Below, piece after piece: positions 1 to 6,122 of a stretch of DNA of 6,248 bases. Made by a program: the position numbers and the translations under genes. Under the pieces are notes generated by a model. It saw nothing but the letters and a program-made list of their open reading frames with translations. It made no database searches and was not told where the DNA came from. Each line of letters starts with the position of its first letter. Position 1 is the stretch's first letter. The stretch is from Pseudomonadota bacterium (GTDB taxonomy: Bacteria; Desulfobacterota; Syntrophia; Syntrophales; JADFWA01), in assembly GCA_015222855.1 (NCBI GenBank), contig JADFWA010000215.1:1-6248 (forward strand), in the 5' to 3' direction.

Positions 1-274
1 CGACGGCCCGGCCTACGCCCATTTCCGTGGCGGGGTCCCGAACATGATAATCAATATCCCAAGGCGGAATGCCTTCAATATCGGTCAGTTTTACTACATG
101 ATGGAAAAATCTGTGGCGCTCTCAGGATATCTGGCGGGGCACAATCCCTTTATCCAGCCCGGCGTCGAGGCTTACAAGAAGGCCATATTCGCCATGGCGG
201 GCAAGCCGGGAAGCGAAGAATACGGCAAAGTTATCACCGAAGCGATAAACCGCATGGATCGCACTGTGATATGA
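1..274 (+). CDS. pgi: Glucose-6-phosphate isomerase, C-terminal fragment (5' end outside window)
   Basis: The open frame runs in from the left edge (first full codon at base 2) and stops at TGA 272-274, giving about 90 residues. It matches the end of phosphoglucose isomerase, the cytoplasmic enzyme interconverting glucose 6-phosphate and fructose 6-phosphate in glycolysis and gluconeogenesis. Seen: a Gly-Gln-Phe-Tyr-Tyr-Met-Met-Glu helix followed by the family signature NPFIQPGVEAYKK. In this family that segment is close to the active site and its lysine (aligned here with the first K of YKK) is a catalytic residue. The tail, MAGKPGSEEYG onward, is of normal length for the family. The ATG at 44 is internal, because homology and the open frame continue upstream of it. 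The next gene, fmt, is functionally unrelated, and a palindromic repeat separates the two. The family call is confident; the N-terminal half cannot be assessed. Confidence 0.88.
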   Translation, partial: DGPAYAHFRGGVPNMIINIPRRNAFNIGQFYYMMEKSVALSGYLAGHNPFIQPGVEAYKKAIFAMAGKPGSEEYGKVITEAINRMDRTVI

Positions 275-291
275 AATAACTTAGTAACTAT

Positions 292-381
292 TCAGCCACT
301 AAGTCACCGAGACACAAAGGTGAAAAATGAGGTAACGACTAAAGAATTATAATCTTGGTGGCTTCGTGCCTTGGTGGCTGA
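292..381. repeat. Long imperfect palindrome in the pgi-fmt gap
   Basis: Two 28-base arms, 292-319 and 354-381, are inverted copies matching at 22 of 28 positions, separated by a 34-base AT-rich spacer. The right arm itself contains the 10-mer CTTGGTGGCT twice (354-363 and 370-379). The motif style (CACCAAG/CACAAAG runs) resembles small intergenic palindromic repeats common in deltaproteobacterial genomes; that resemblance is from memory and was not searched. There is no following T-run, so it does not look like an ordinary intrinsic terminator. It ends 25 bases before the fmt start codon and could fold in the mRNA leader. Confidence 0.75.
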
Positions 382-406
382 ACCGCAACAGCAAATTATC
401 TGTGAT

Positions 407-1342
407 ATGAAACCAACGATACTCTTCATGGGGACGCCGGAATTCGCAGTTCCGTCCCTTGAAATACTGGCAAAGAACGACTATCACATTGTAGGCGTTG
501 TTACCCGGCCAAACAGTCCCAGGGGAAGGGGAAGAAAATATGCCAAACCCCCTGTCAAGATAGCTGCGGAAGAATATAATATCCCAGTGATTCAGCCCGA
601 AAGGGTCAGAGATAAAGAATTTCTAGACACTTTCAGAAAGCTCTCTCCCGACATGGTAGCGCTCGTGGCCTTCGGCCAGATACTCCCCAAAGAGATTATC
701 GATTTTCCAAAGATGGGCTGTATCAATGTGCATCCTTCACTGCTCCCCAGGTACGGGGGAGCGGCGCCCATCAACTGGACACTTATACGGGGGGAGGAGA
801 CAACGGGAGTTACCACCATCTTGATGGATGAGGGGATGGATACAGGTGATATCCTGCTTCAGGAGAAAACGGCGATAGAACCCGGCGAGACATTTGATAA
901 GCTCCATAACAGGTTATCAAAAATGGGGGCAGATCTTCTCCTGGAAACGGTGGAAGGAATAACAAAAGGCGCCGTCACGAGGACACCCCAGGACTCAACC
1001 CTTGCAACCTATGCCCCTCCTCTTACCAAGGAAGACGGCATCATCAACTGGCAGGAAGGCATCAAAGACATACTGAACCTTATCAGGGGGCTTTCTCCAT
1101 CCCCCTGCGCCTATACATTCATAAAGGGAAAGAAACTGAAGATATTCACCGCAGCGGGGGAAGAAGCCCATGTAACGGAGACGGCAGGCGCGATAGCGGC
1201 TAAAACAGAAAAAGGGCTCCGGGTAGCGGCAAAGGATGGATATATATACTTGGAGGAGCTGCAGCTCGAAGGCAAAAAAAGGATGTCCGTCCACGATTTC
1301 CTGAGAGGCTACAGGCTATCGCCGGAGGATATCCTGGGGTAA
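407..1342 (+). CDS. fmt: Methionyl-tRNA formyltransferase
   Basis: This cytoplasmic enzyme transfers a formyl group from 10-formyl-tetrahydrofolate to the methionine on initiator tRNA, enabling bacterial translation initiation. The product is 311 residues, the usual family length. Seen: the N-terminal start MKPTILFMGTPEFAVPSL; the formyltransferase core with N107 and H109 (in INVHPSLLP) and D145 (in MDEGMDTGD), matching the known catalytic Asn-His-Asp triad; and a C-terminal tRNA-binding domain from about residue 205, ending LEGKKRMSVHDFLRGY. ATG 407 is chosen because family proteins begin just at this point. An in-frame TTG at 371 would add 12 residues encoded by the upstream palindrome and is not credible. 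No clear Shine-Dalgarno sequence precedes 407. One oddity: the usual RGAAPI motif reads GGAAPI (G117). No def gene is visible upstream, where it often sits; pgi is there instead. Confidence 0.96.
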   Translation: MKPTILFMGTPEFAVPSLEILAKNDYHIVGVVTRPNSPRGRGRKYAKPPVKIAAEEYNIPVIQPERVRDKEFLDTFRKLSPDMVALVAFGQILPKEIIDFPKMGCINVHPSLLPRYGGAAPINWTLIRGEETTGVTTILMDEGMDTGDILLQEKTAIEPGETFDKLHNRLSKMGADLLLETVEGITKGAVTRTPQDSTLATYAPPLTKEDGIINWQEGIKDILNLIRGLSPSPCAYTFIKGKKLKIFTAAGEEAHVTETAGAIAAKTEKGLRVAAKDGYIYLEELQLEGKKRMSVHDFLRGYRLSPEDILG

Positions 1343-1380
1343 GTGAAGGCTGCACCGTCTGCAAGGCATGGACCTTAAAT

Positions 1381-1437
1381 GTAGGGTCGGGTTTCACACC
1401 CGACCGCAAACGGTGGCATATAAAATGCCACCCTACA
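1381..1437. repeat. 57-bp palindromic repeat, copy A
   Basis: The element begins 38 bases after the fmt stop. It contains two perfect hairpins: GTCGGGT (1386-1392) pairs with ACCCGAC (1398-1404), and GGTGGCAT (1412-1419) pairs with ATGCCACC (1425-1432). The outermost 7 bases (1381-1387) also pair with 1430-1436, so a cloverleaf-like three-way fold is an alternative. It matches copy B (3819-3875) at 56 of 57 positions, in the same orientation; the only difference is C at 1395 versus T at 3833. No T-run follows, so it is not a canonical terminator. It appears to be a non-coding, MITE- or REP-like repeat. Confidence 0.9.
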
Positions 1438-1481
1438 AAATTTGCTCTCTCCACCGACGGAAGAGATTTTTTGCCATTCCT

Positions 1482-1517
1482 CCTCCCCCTTTATCCCCTC
1501 CCACGAGGGGAGGGGGG
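1482..1517. repeat. CT/GA-rich hairpin repeat upstream of the GTPase gene
   Basis: A perfect 7-bp stem, TCCCCTC (1494-1500) with GAGGGGA (1505-1511), has a 4-base CCAC loop. It is extended by a C-run (1485-1489) facing a G-run (1512-1517) across a small TTTA bulge. It resembles the CCCTCTCCC-type intergenic hairpins common in many bacterial genomes, a resemblance recalled rather than searched. It ends 26 bases before the GTG start of the GTPase gene, so it would lie in that gene's leader if transcription comes from fmt. Confidence 0.65.
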
Positions 1518-1533
1518 AATATAGATAGATAAC

Positions 1534-1537
1534 GAGG
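1534..1537 (+). promoter_or_regulatory. Ribosome binding site fixing the GTG start of the GTPase gene
   Basis: GAGG at 1534-1537 lies 6 bases before the GTG at 1544. It is the only Shine-Dalgarno-like match near the beginning of the long open frame. The next in-frame methionine, residue 50, is only 12 residues before the P-loop and would cut into the N-terminal region. Confidence 0.6.
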
Positions 1538-1543
1538 ACACCA

Positions 1544-3796
1544 GTGACCACATACAACTCAATAAAGAACGACCTCATTAAGGTCAACAGCGAAATTTCA
1601 TCCCTTTTTTCGACGGCGGAATTAATTCCCGGCATATCCAGAACCCCATTCGATACATGGGAAAAGGAGTGCCGTTCCATCGAGAAACAGATGACAGAGG
1701 ATGATATCGTGCGCGTGGCCGTGGTGGGGGCAATAAAGTCCGGCAAGAGCACCTTTATAAACGCATACCTCGGGGGAGATTATCTCAGACGCGGGGCCGG
1801 TGTGGTGACATCCATCGTAACCAGGATCCGGACAGGACCAACATTAAGGGCGATCCTTGACTTCAAAAACTGGGATGAAGTGAATGGTGAGATGAGGCAG
1901 GCCATGGTTCTTTTTCCGTCTCTGGACTGGCGTTCCGCGGACGGTCAGTTTGACATAAGGCGTGAGCAAGATCGAACGGAGCTGAAAAAGGCGCTGAGTT
2001 CCCTGAGTACGGATCAACTTATCTCTCATGACACCCGCGATGCCAACTGGGTGCTCCTCTCCTCCTACCTGAAGGGATACAAACGTGTAAGTGGAACACT
2101 TGCCTCCGATAACAGAATTCAACAATACGAAAGCGGAAAGTTTGCCAGGCACAAAGATTTTGCAGGCGATGACTCACTGGCCGTCTATCTCAAAGACATA
2201 GAATTACACATAGAGGCCAGACACAGCCCCAACGGCGATACCGAAATCGCCGACTGCCAGGGAAGTGATTCTCCCAATCCCCTGCACCTTTCCATGATCC
2301 AGGATTACCTGTTGAAGACCAATCTCATCATATACGTCCTGAGCAGCAGGACGGGAATACGTCAGGCCGATATCAAATTTCTGTCCATGATCAAAAAGAT
2401 GGGCCTTCTGGAAAACATCTTTTTTGTCATAAACTGTGATTTCAGCGAACATGAAGACCTCGACGACCTTGCAGCCCTTATTGAAAGAACAAGAGAAGAA
2501 ATATCCCTGATCAAGCATGAGCCCGAAGTCTTCGCATTCTCCACGCTCTTTAACCTCTTCAGACAGCTTGAAGACCTTTCCGAAAAGGACAGGCTGAGAC
2601 TCAAGCAGTGGAAGAAGGAATCTGAACTGGCAACCTTTTCCAACGAGGAAACAGCCCGGTTTGAAACTGCCCTGCATGAAAAACTGACCGCAGATCGTTT
2701 TTCACTCCTGCTGAAAAACCAGATGGAACGGCTGGCAATTATGGCCGCCGGAACGCACGACTGGACCAGTATCAACCACGATATCCTTGTCAGGGATTCC
2801 GACAGCGCGCGGGAGATCCTTGAAAAAATCGAACATGAGCAGGAATTGATGAACCGTGTAAAATCAATGATCAAGGATACCCTTGACGGGGTCTCTAAAA
2901 AAACGAGGGCTGAACTGGAAAAGGATATAGACAGTTTTCTGGACGCTCAATACGGTGATATAATCAAGGATATCCAGAAGTTTGTCAGAAATTACAATAT
3001 CGCATACCAGGATCACGAAGACGATATTGAGGCCGTCGGCTTTTCCTCCGCCATGTATACGATATTCCAGGAATTCAGGCATGACCTTGACCTTTTCATC
3101 GCCGAGACCATAAACCCCAAGCTGGTACAGTTTATTCGCCGGGAGGAAAACAAGATCACAGAGTTTCTTGACAATATCGCCTCCACCTACGACACAATGG
3201 TCAAGGATGCCTCCCATAAATATGATGAAACCCTTCGCCACATGGGAATTACCCTGAAAGGTCAGACGCCGGGCGGTTTAAACTATATTGATCTTGGGAG
3301 CATAAAGAGAAAAGTCGGCTTCAAGGTGCCGCCACTTATTTCACCCACCGAGTACACCGCGAAGATCCGAACCGAAGCGATTATGCGTCTCGGCTTTTAC
3401 AATATTATCAAGGCCATAAAAAAACTGCTGAAAAGACAGATTCAGAACGAGAAGGAAGGAGAGATCTTCGCCCTGCGCGATGGTGTAAGACGCATCAAGC
3501 AGGAGACGGAACACTCCATCGTTTTCTACCTGAAGAACTACAAGGAGAATCTAAAATTTCAATATATCTTCAAACTGGCCGAAACGGCATCGAACCACCT
3601 TCATGAAGCGCTGATCGACCGTTTTTGTGTGATTACAACCGACATATCCGAGATGACCGCGCTCATCGGTGAGGAGCAATCAGGCAAGGAAAAAGCGCTC
3701 GCTATCCTCAAATCAATGGAAGAGGACTCCCGGAAAATCCTGGAGGAGATCGACCGGATAAGGCAAGTCTTGCGTAACCATCCTAAAACTGTATAG
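1544..3796 (+). CDS. Dynamin-like large GTPase
   Basis: The product is 750 residues. The GTPase domain spans about 1-390: residues 1-55 are helical; the P-loop GAIKSGKST (62-70) follows a hydrophobic strand; a switch I-like segment, GAGVVTSIVTRIRTG, has T89 as the likely Mg-coordinating threonine; G3 is DCQG (237-240); and G4 is a reduced INCD (296-299) after the strand NIFFV. The layout (P-loop, then a GxGxVTSxVT segment, then long insertions before DxxG) is that of the dynamin superfamily, Dynamin_N. Residues 390-750 are helix-rich and charged, with likely coiled coils near 420-460 and 715-745. I see no transmembrane segment or signal peptide, so it is probably cytosolic or peripherally membrane-bound; 595-630 could be a membrane-contacting region. 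Bacterial relatives act in membrane remodelling, fusion or stress and phage responses; which applies here cannot be told. Bacterial dynamin-like genes often occur in pairs, but this one is single. It sits between fmt and rsmB, bracketed by matching 57-bp repeats. Confidence 0.85.
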   Translation: MTTYNSIKNDLIKVNSEISSLFSTAELIPGISRTPFDTWEKECRSIEKQMTEDDIVRVAVVGAIKSGKSTFINAYLGGDYLRRGAGVVTSIVTRIRTGPTLRAILDFKNWDEVNGEMRQAMVLFPSLDWRSADGQFDIRREQDRTELKKALSSLSTDQLISHDTRDANWVLLSSYLKGYKRVSGTLASDNRIQQYESGKFARHKDFAGDDSLAVYLKDIELHIEARHSPNGDTEIADCQGSDSPNPLHLSMIQDYLLKTNLIIYVLSSRTGIRQADIKFLSMIKKMGLLENIFFVINCDFSEHEDLDDLAALIERTREEISLIKHEPEVFAFSTLFNLFRQLEDLSEKDRLRLKQWKKESELATFSNEETARFETALHEKLTADRFSLLLKNQMERLAIMAAGTHDWTSINHDILVRDSDSAREILEKIEHEQELMNRVKSMIKDTLDGVSKKTRAELEKDIDSFLDAQYGDIIKDIQKFVRNYNIAYQDHEDDIEAVGFSSAMYTIFQEFRHDLDLFIAETINPKLVQFIRREENKITEFLDNIASTYDTMVKDASHKYDETLRHMGITLKGQTPGGLNYIDLGSIKRKVGFKVPPLISPTEYTAKIRTEAIMRLGFYNIIKAIKKLLKRQIQNEKEGEIFALRDGVRRIKQETEHSIVFYLKNYKENLKFQYIFKLAETASNHLHEALIDRFCVITTDISEMTALIGEEQSGKEKALAILKSMEEDSRKILEEIDRIRQVLRNHPKTV

Positions 3797-3818
3797 GGCC
3801 CTGGGAATATGATTCTGA

Positions 3819-3875
3819 GTAGGGTCGGGTTTTACACCCGACCGCAAACGGTGGCATATAAAATGCCACCCTACA
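3819..3875. repeat. 57-bp palindromic repeat, copy B
   Basis: This is the same element and orientation as copy A (1381-1437), identical at 56 of 57 positions. Its stems are GTCGGGT (3824-3830) with ACCCGAC (3836-3842), and GGTGGCAT (3850-3857) with ATGCCACC (3863-3870); the outer GTAGGG and CCCTAC ends also pair. It begins 22 bases after the GTPase stop and ends 39 bases before rsmB. Together with copy A it forms a direct repeat about 2.4 kb apart around the GTPase gene. Confidence 0.9.
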
Positions 3876-3914
3876 GAATTGTGAAGCTCTCATGAAACAA
3901 AAGCCATAGATCAA

Positions 3915-5258
3915 GTGAAAAACAACCCTCGCGGCATAGCCGTAGACATCCTGAACCGTGTAGATAAAACCGGCTCCTTCGCGGAACCGATCCTGGACTC
4001 CTTCCTCTCCAGAAACATCCTCGCCAACATACATGACAGAAGGCTCCTGACACAGCTTGTCTATGGAACGCTTCGCATGAGGGGCCATCTGGACTGGGTA
4101 ATCCGGCATCTCTACAGGGGCAGGATGGAATCCATGGATGCCGGCATAAAGAATATACTGAGAACAGGTCTGTACCAGCTCATGTTCACCGACAGGATTC
4201 CGGAGTTTGCCGCCGTTGACGAGGCCGTCAAAATTACGGAAAAAGCATACCCCGGCAGGTCCGGCCTGGTCAACGCGATCCTGCGAAACGCGATAAGGAA
4301 AAAGGGGGATTTCGAATATCCCGCAATTGACAAAGACCCATCCTCGCATATCTCGATCGTCCACTCACACCCCCTATGGATGGTAAAAAGATGGCTGAAT
4401 ATATTCGGCATTGAAGAGACCCTCGAAATATGCAAAGCCAACAATGAGATTCCGCCCCTCACACTGAGGATAAACAGGTTGAAGACAGACCGTGATGAAC
4501 TCTTGAAGGAGCTTTCAGGCGAAGGCCTTACGGTTCGACCCACCGAATTTTCACCGGACGGGATTATCCTTTCAAATCCACCCGCGCCCGTCAGAGAAAC
4601 GAAATATTATAAAATTGGCTACATTCAGATACAGGATGAGGCATCACAACTAATCTCACTCCTCGTAAATCCAAAACCGGGGGAGAGAATCATGGATATC
4701 TGTGCCGGTATTGGCGGAAAGACTACCCACATGGCCGGGATGATGCGGAACAGCGGCAGCATACTGGCCCTCGATATCAGCCGCAAGAAGATCGAGTCAT
4801 CAAAGGCGCTGTCAAAAAGATTGGGGGCAACCATTATCGACACACTGGTGGGAGATGCCGCCTCCGAACCTGAAAAACCCTTGCATGAAAAATTCGATCA
4901 CGTCCTCGTAGACGCCCCCTGCTCCGGCCTGGGTACACTTAGGAGAAACCCCGAAATCAAATGGCGACTACTGCCGGAAGATTTAAAAAGCCTCCCGCCT
5001 CTCCAGAAAAGGATACTGAACAGCGCCGGACGCTATCTGAAAAGTGGGGGCACTTTGATCTACAGCACCTGCACCATAATGCCGGAGGAGAATGAAGAGG
5101 TCATCAAGGCCTTCCTGTCTGACAATTCCGGTTTTGAACAGATTCATCCTCCCGCTTCAATCAATAGTAAAATGACGGATAAGGAAGGATTCTTCAGGAC
5201 ATACCCACACCGCCACGGGACGGACGGCTTCTTCGGGGCGGTACTGCTGAAAAAGTAA
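3915..5258 (+). CDS. rsmB: 16S rRNA (cytosine(967)-C(5))-methyltransferase RsmB
   Basis: This is an S-adenosylmethionine-dependent enzyme that makes m5C at position 967 (E. coli numbering) of 16S rRNA during small-subunit assembly. The 447-residue product is normal for the family. Residues 1-130 form the NusB-like RNA-binding domain (IAVDILNRV; LVYGTLR; EAVKITEKAY; LVNAILRNA). The Rossmann-fold methyltransferase begins near 230. Seen: the SAM motif DICAGIGGKTTH (261-272); motif IV DAPCSGLGTLRRNPEIKW with C336, the cysteine linked to product release; and motif VI STCT with C386, the nucleophile. The C-terminus, FFRTYPHRHGTDGFFGAVLL, is typical. The GTG start is chosen because the following residues match family N-termini; an in-frame stop at 3882-3884 bars a longer version with an ATG. 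No good Shine-Dalgarno is visible, so coupling or readthrough from upstream is possible. It commonly neighbours fmt, but here the GTPase gene intervenes. Confidence 0.95.
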   Translation: MKNNPRGIAVDILNRVDKTGSFAEPILDSFLSRNILANIHDRRLLTQLVYGTLRMRGHLDWVIRHLYRGRMESMDAGIKNILRTGLYQLMFTDRIPEFAAVDEAVKITEKAYPGRSGLVNAILRNAIRKKGDFEYPAIDKDPSSHISIVHSHPLWMVKRWLNIFGIEETLEICKANNEIPPLTLRINRLKTDRDELLKELSGEGLTVRPTEFSPDGIILSNPPAPVRETKYYKIGYIQIQDEASQLISLLVNPKPGERIMDICAGIGGKTTHMAGMMRNSGSILALDISRKKIESSKALSKRLGATIIDTLVGDAASEPEKPLHEKFDHVLVDAPCSGLGTLRRNPEIKWRLLPEDLKSLPPLQKRILNSAGRYLKSGGTLIYSTCTIMPEENEEVIKAFLSDNSGFEQIHPPASINSKMTDKEGFFRTYPHRHGTDGFFGAVLLKK

Positions 5259-5277
5259 CAATTAAAATCCTCTCTAA

Positions 5278-5330
5278 CTCCCCTTTCCCACAGTTCCCTC
5301 TCCCTCAGGGAGAGGGTCAGGGTGAGGGGT
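5278..5330. repeat. CT/GA-rich palindromic repeat in the rsmB-HD gene gap
   Basis: The core is a perfect 9-bp stem, CCCTCTCCC (5296-5304) and GGGAGAGGG (5308-5316), with a TCA loop. It is flanked by CT-rich sequence on the left and by GTCAGGGTGAGGGG on the right. This matches a very widespread intergenic repeat style (CCCTCTCCCTCAGGGAGAGGG), recalled rather than searched. It could slow RNA polymerase downstream of rsmB, but there is no T-run to support a terminator. The outer boundaries given are approximate. Confidence 0.7.
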
Positions 5331-5372
5331 CACATAAACGATACCTGAGAATAGCCAGAAAGGAGAACAACA

Positions 5373-5954
5373 ATGGAAGATAAGATTCCAACTCGTGAAG
5401 AGGCGTTAAAACTTTTACATGAATACAACGAAACCGACAACCTGCGTAAACATGCCTACACCGTCGAGGGGGTTATGCGCTATATCGCAAGGAAGTATGG
5501 TGAAGATGAAGATAAGTGGGGAATCATCGGCCTGATTCATGACCTTGATTACGAAAAGTTTCCCGATCAGCACTGTACCAGAACGAGAGAAATCCTTGAA
5601 GAACATAACTGGCCGGAGGAATATATTCGTGCCGCTATCTCTCATGGATGGGGGATATGCTCAGACGTGGAGCCAAAAAGCACCCTGGAGAAAACACTTT
5701 ATGCCATTGATGAATTAACGGGGCTTATCGCGGCCAATGCCATGGTTCGGCCATCAAAAAGTGTCATGGATATGACCGTAAAATCCGTAAAGAAAAAATG
5801 GAAATCGCCTGCATTCGCTGCCGGTGTGGACCGATCCATCATCCAGAAGGGCGCCGATATGCTGGGAGTCGAGATCGGGGAACTTATTGAAGATACCATA
5901 ATGGGAATGCGGGAGGTAGCCGATGAAACAGGACTGAAAGGAAATCCGGTTTGA
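5373..5954 (+). CDS. HD-domain protein, predicted metal-dependent phosphohydrolase
   Basis: The product has 193 residues, essentially a single HD domain. Seen: H27 in RKHAYTVEGVMRYIA; the paired H56-D57 in GLIHDLDYEKFPDQH; H91 in AAISHGWG; and D113 in LYAIDELTGLIAA. This spacing fits the H...HD...D metal-binding pattern of the HD superfamily, whose members hydrolyse phosphoester bonds in nucleotides and related substrates. The rest is a helical bundle, including a Lys-rich stretch at 137-144 and MLGVEIGELIEDTI. There is no signal peptide or membrane segment, so it is probably cytoplasmic. The ATG is supported by AAAGGAG at 5359-5365, 7 bases upstream, the best ribosome binding site of any complete gene here. 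It is 114 bases from rsmB with a hairpin repeat between them, so it may be a separate unit. The substrate is unknown and the neighbours do not indicate one. Confidence 0.85.
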   Translation: MEDKIPTREEALKLLHEYNETDNLRKHAYTVEGVMRYIARKYGEDEDKWGIIGLIHDLDYEKFPDQHCTRTREILEEHNWPEEYIRAAISHGWGICSDVEPKSTLEKTLYAIDELTGLIAANAMVRPSKSVMDMTVKSVKKKWKSPAFAAGVDRSIIQKGADMLGVEIGELIEDTIMGMREVADETGLKGNPV

Positions 5955-6041
5955 TGATTTAATCATTTCACCTACTAAGCGTGAGGATTGGTTTTCTGAT
6001 CTGCCGTTCATTTCGGATTGAAAGAGTGTAACACTTTGACT

Positions 6042-6109
6042 AACCCGACCGCAAAAGCGGAGTGGCTTGAAGCGTAGCGGAAAGCCGCGCAGCTTTTGCG
6101 GGTCGGGTT
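6042..6109. repeat. Long palindromic repeat related to copies A and B (copy C)
   Basis: Arms 6042-6058 and 6092-6109 pair over 17 bp with a single bulged base. Inside, GTGGCTT (6062-6068) pairs with AAGCCGC (6082-6088), with one G-T wobble. The left arm shares the 13-mer ACCCGACCGCAAA (6043-6055) with copy A (1398-1410) and copy B (3836-3848). In each case this is followed by CGG and then TGGC, with 2-base insertions in copy C, which suggests a common origin. It lies 88 bases after the HD gene stop. No T-run follows, so an intrinsic terminator is not indicated. It could instead belong to the left end of the adjacent IS110 element; the IS boundary is not visible. Confidence 0.8.
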
Positions 6110-6122
6110 GAGCCATTTGATA

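Noticed and set aside
371..406. A TTG-initiated 12-residue N-terminal extension of Fmt
   Set aside because: The extra codons are encoded partly by the right arm of the palindrome, and Fmt proteins start at the MKPTILFMG segment; ATG 407 is the better start.
995..1294. Minus-strand open frame opposite fmt
   Set aside because: It lies entirely antisense to a confidently identified gene, with low-complexity Cys/Phe-rich composition and no recognisable domain.
1375..1752. Minus-strand open frame ending in a CRVAFYMPPFAVGC-type peptide, seen again at 3783-4364
   Set aside because: The shared peptide is simply the translation of the 57-bp repeat copies A and B; the rest overlaps the GTPase or rsmB coding sequence in antisense. 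Not a real gene family.
2204..2874. Two overlapping minus-strand open frames opposite the GTPase gene
   Set aside because: Composition is Ser/Phe/Cys-skewed, typical of antisense shadows, and there is no domain signal or ribosome binding site.
3892..3909. Five-codon ATG mini-frame (MKQKP) just before rsmB, as a possible leader peptide
   Set aside because: Too short and without a ribosome binding site; it ends 5 bases before the rsmB GTG, so translational coupling is possible but unsupported.
5955..5965. Small palindrome TGATT-T-AATCA after the HD gene stop, as an operator or terminator
   Set aside because: Only 5 bp of AT-rich pairing with a one-base centre; expected by chance and without a plausible partner regulator.
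6042..6109. Intrinsic terminator after the HD gene
   Set aside because: The stem is strong, but no T-run follows it and the loop is structured; the shared core with other repeats explains it better.
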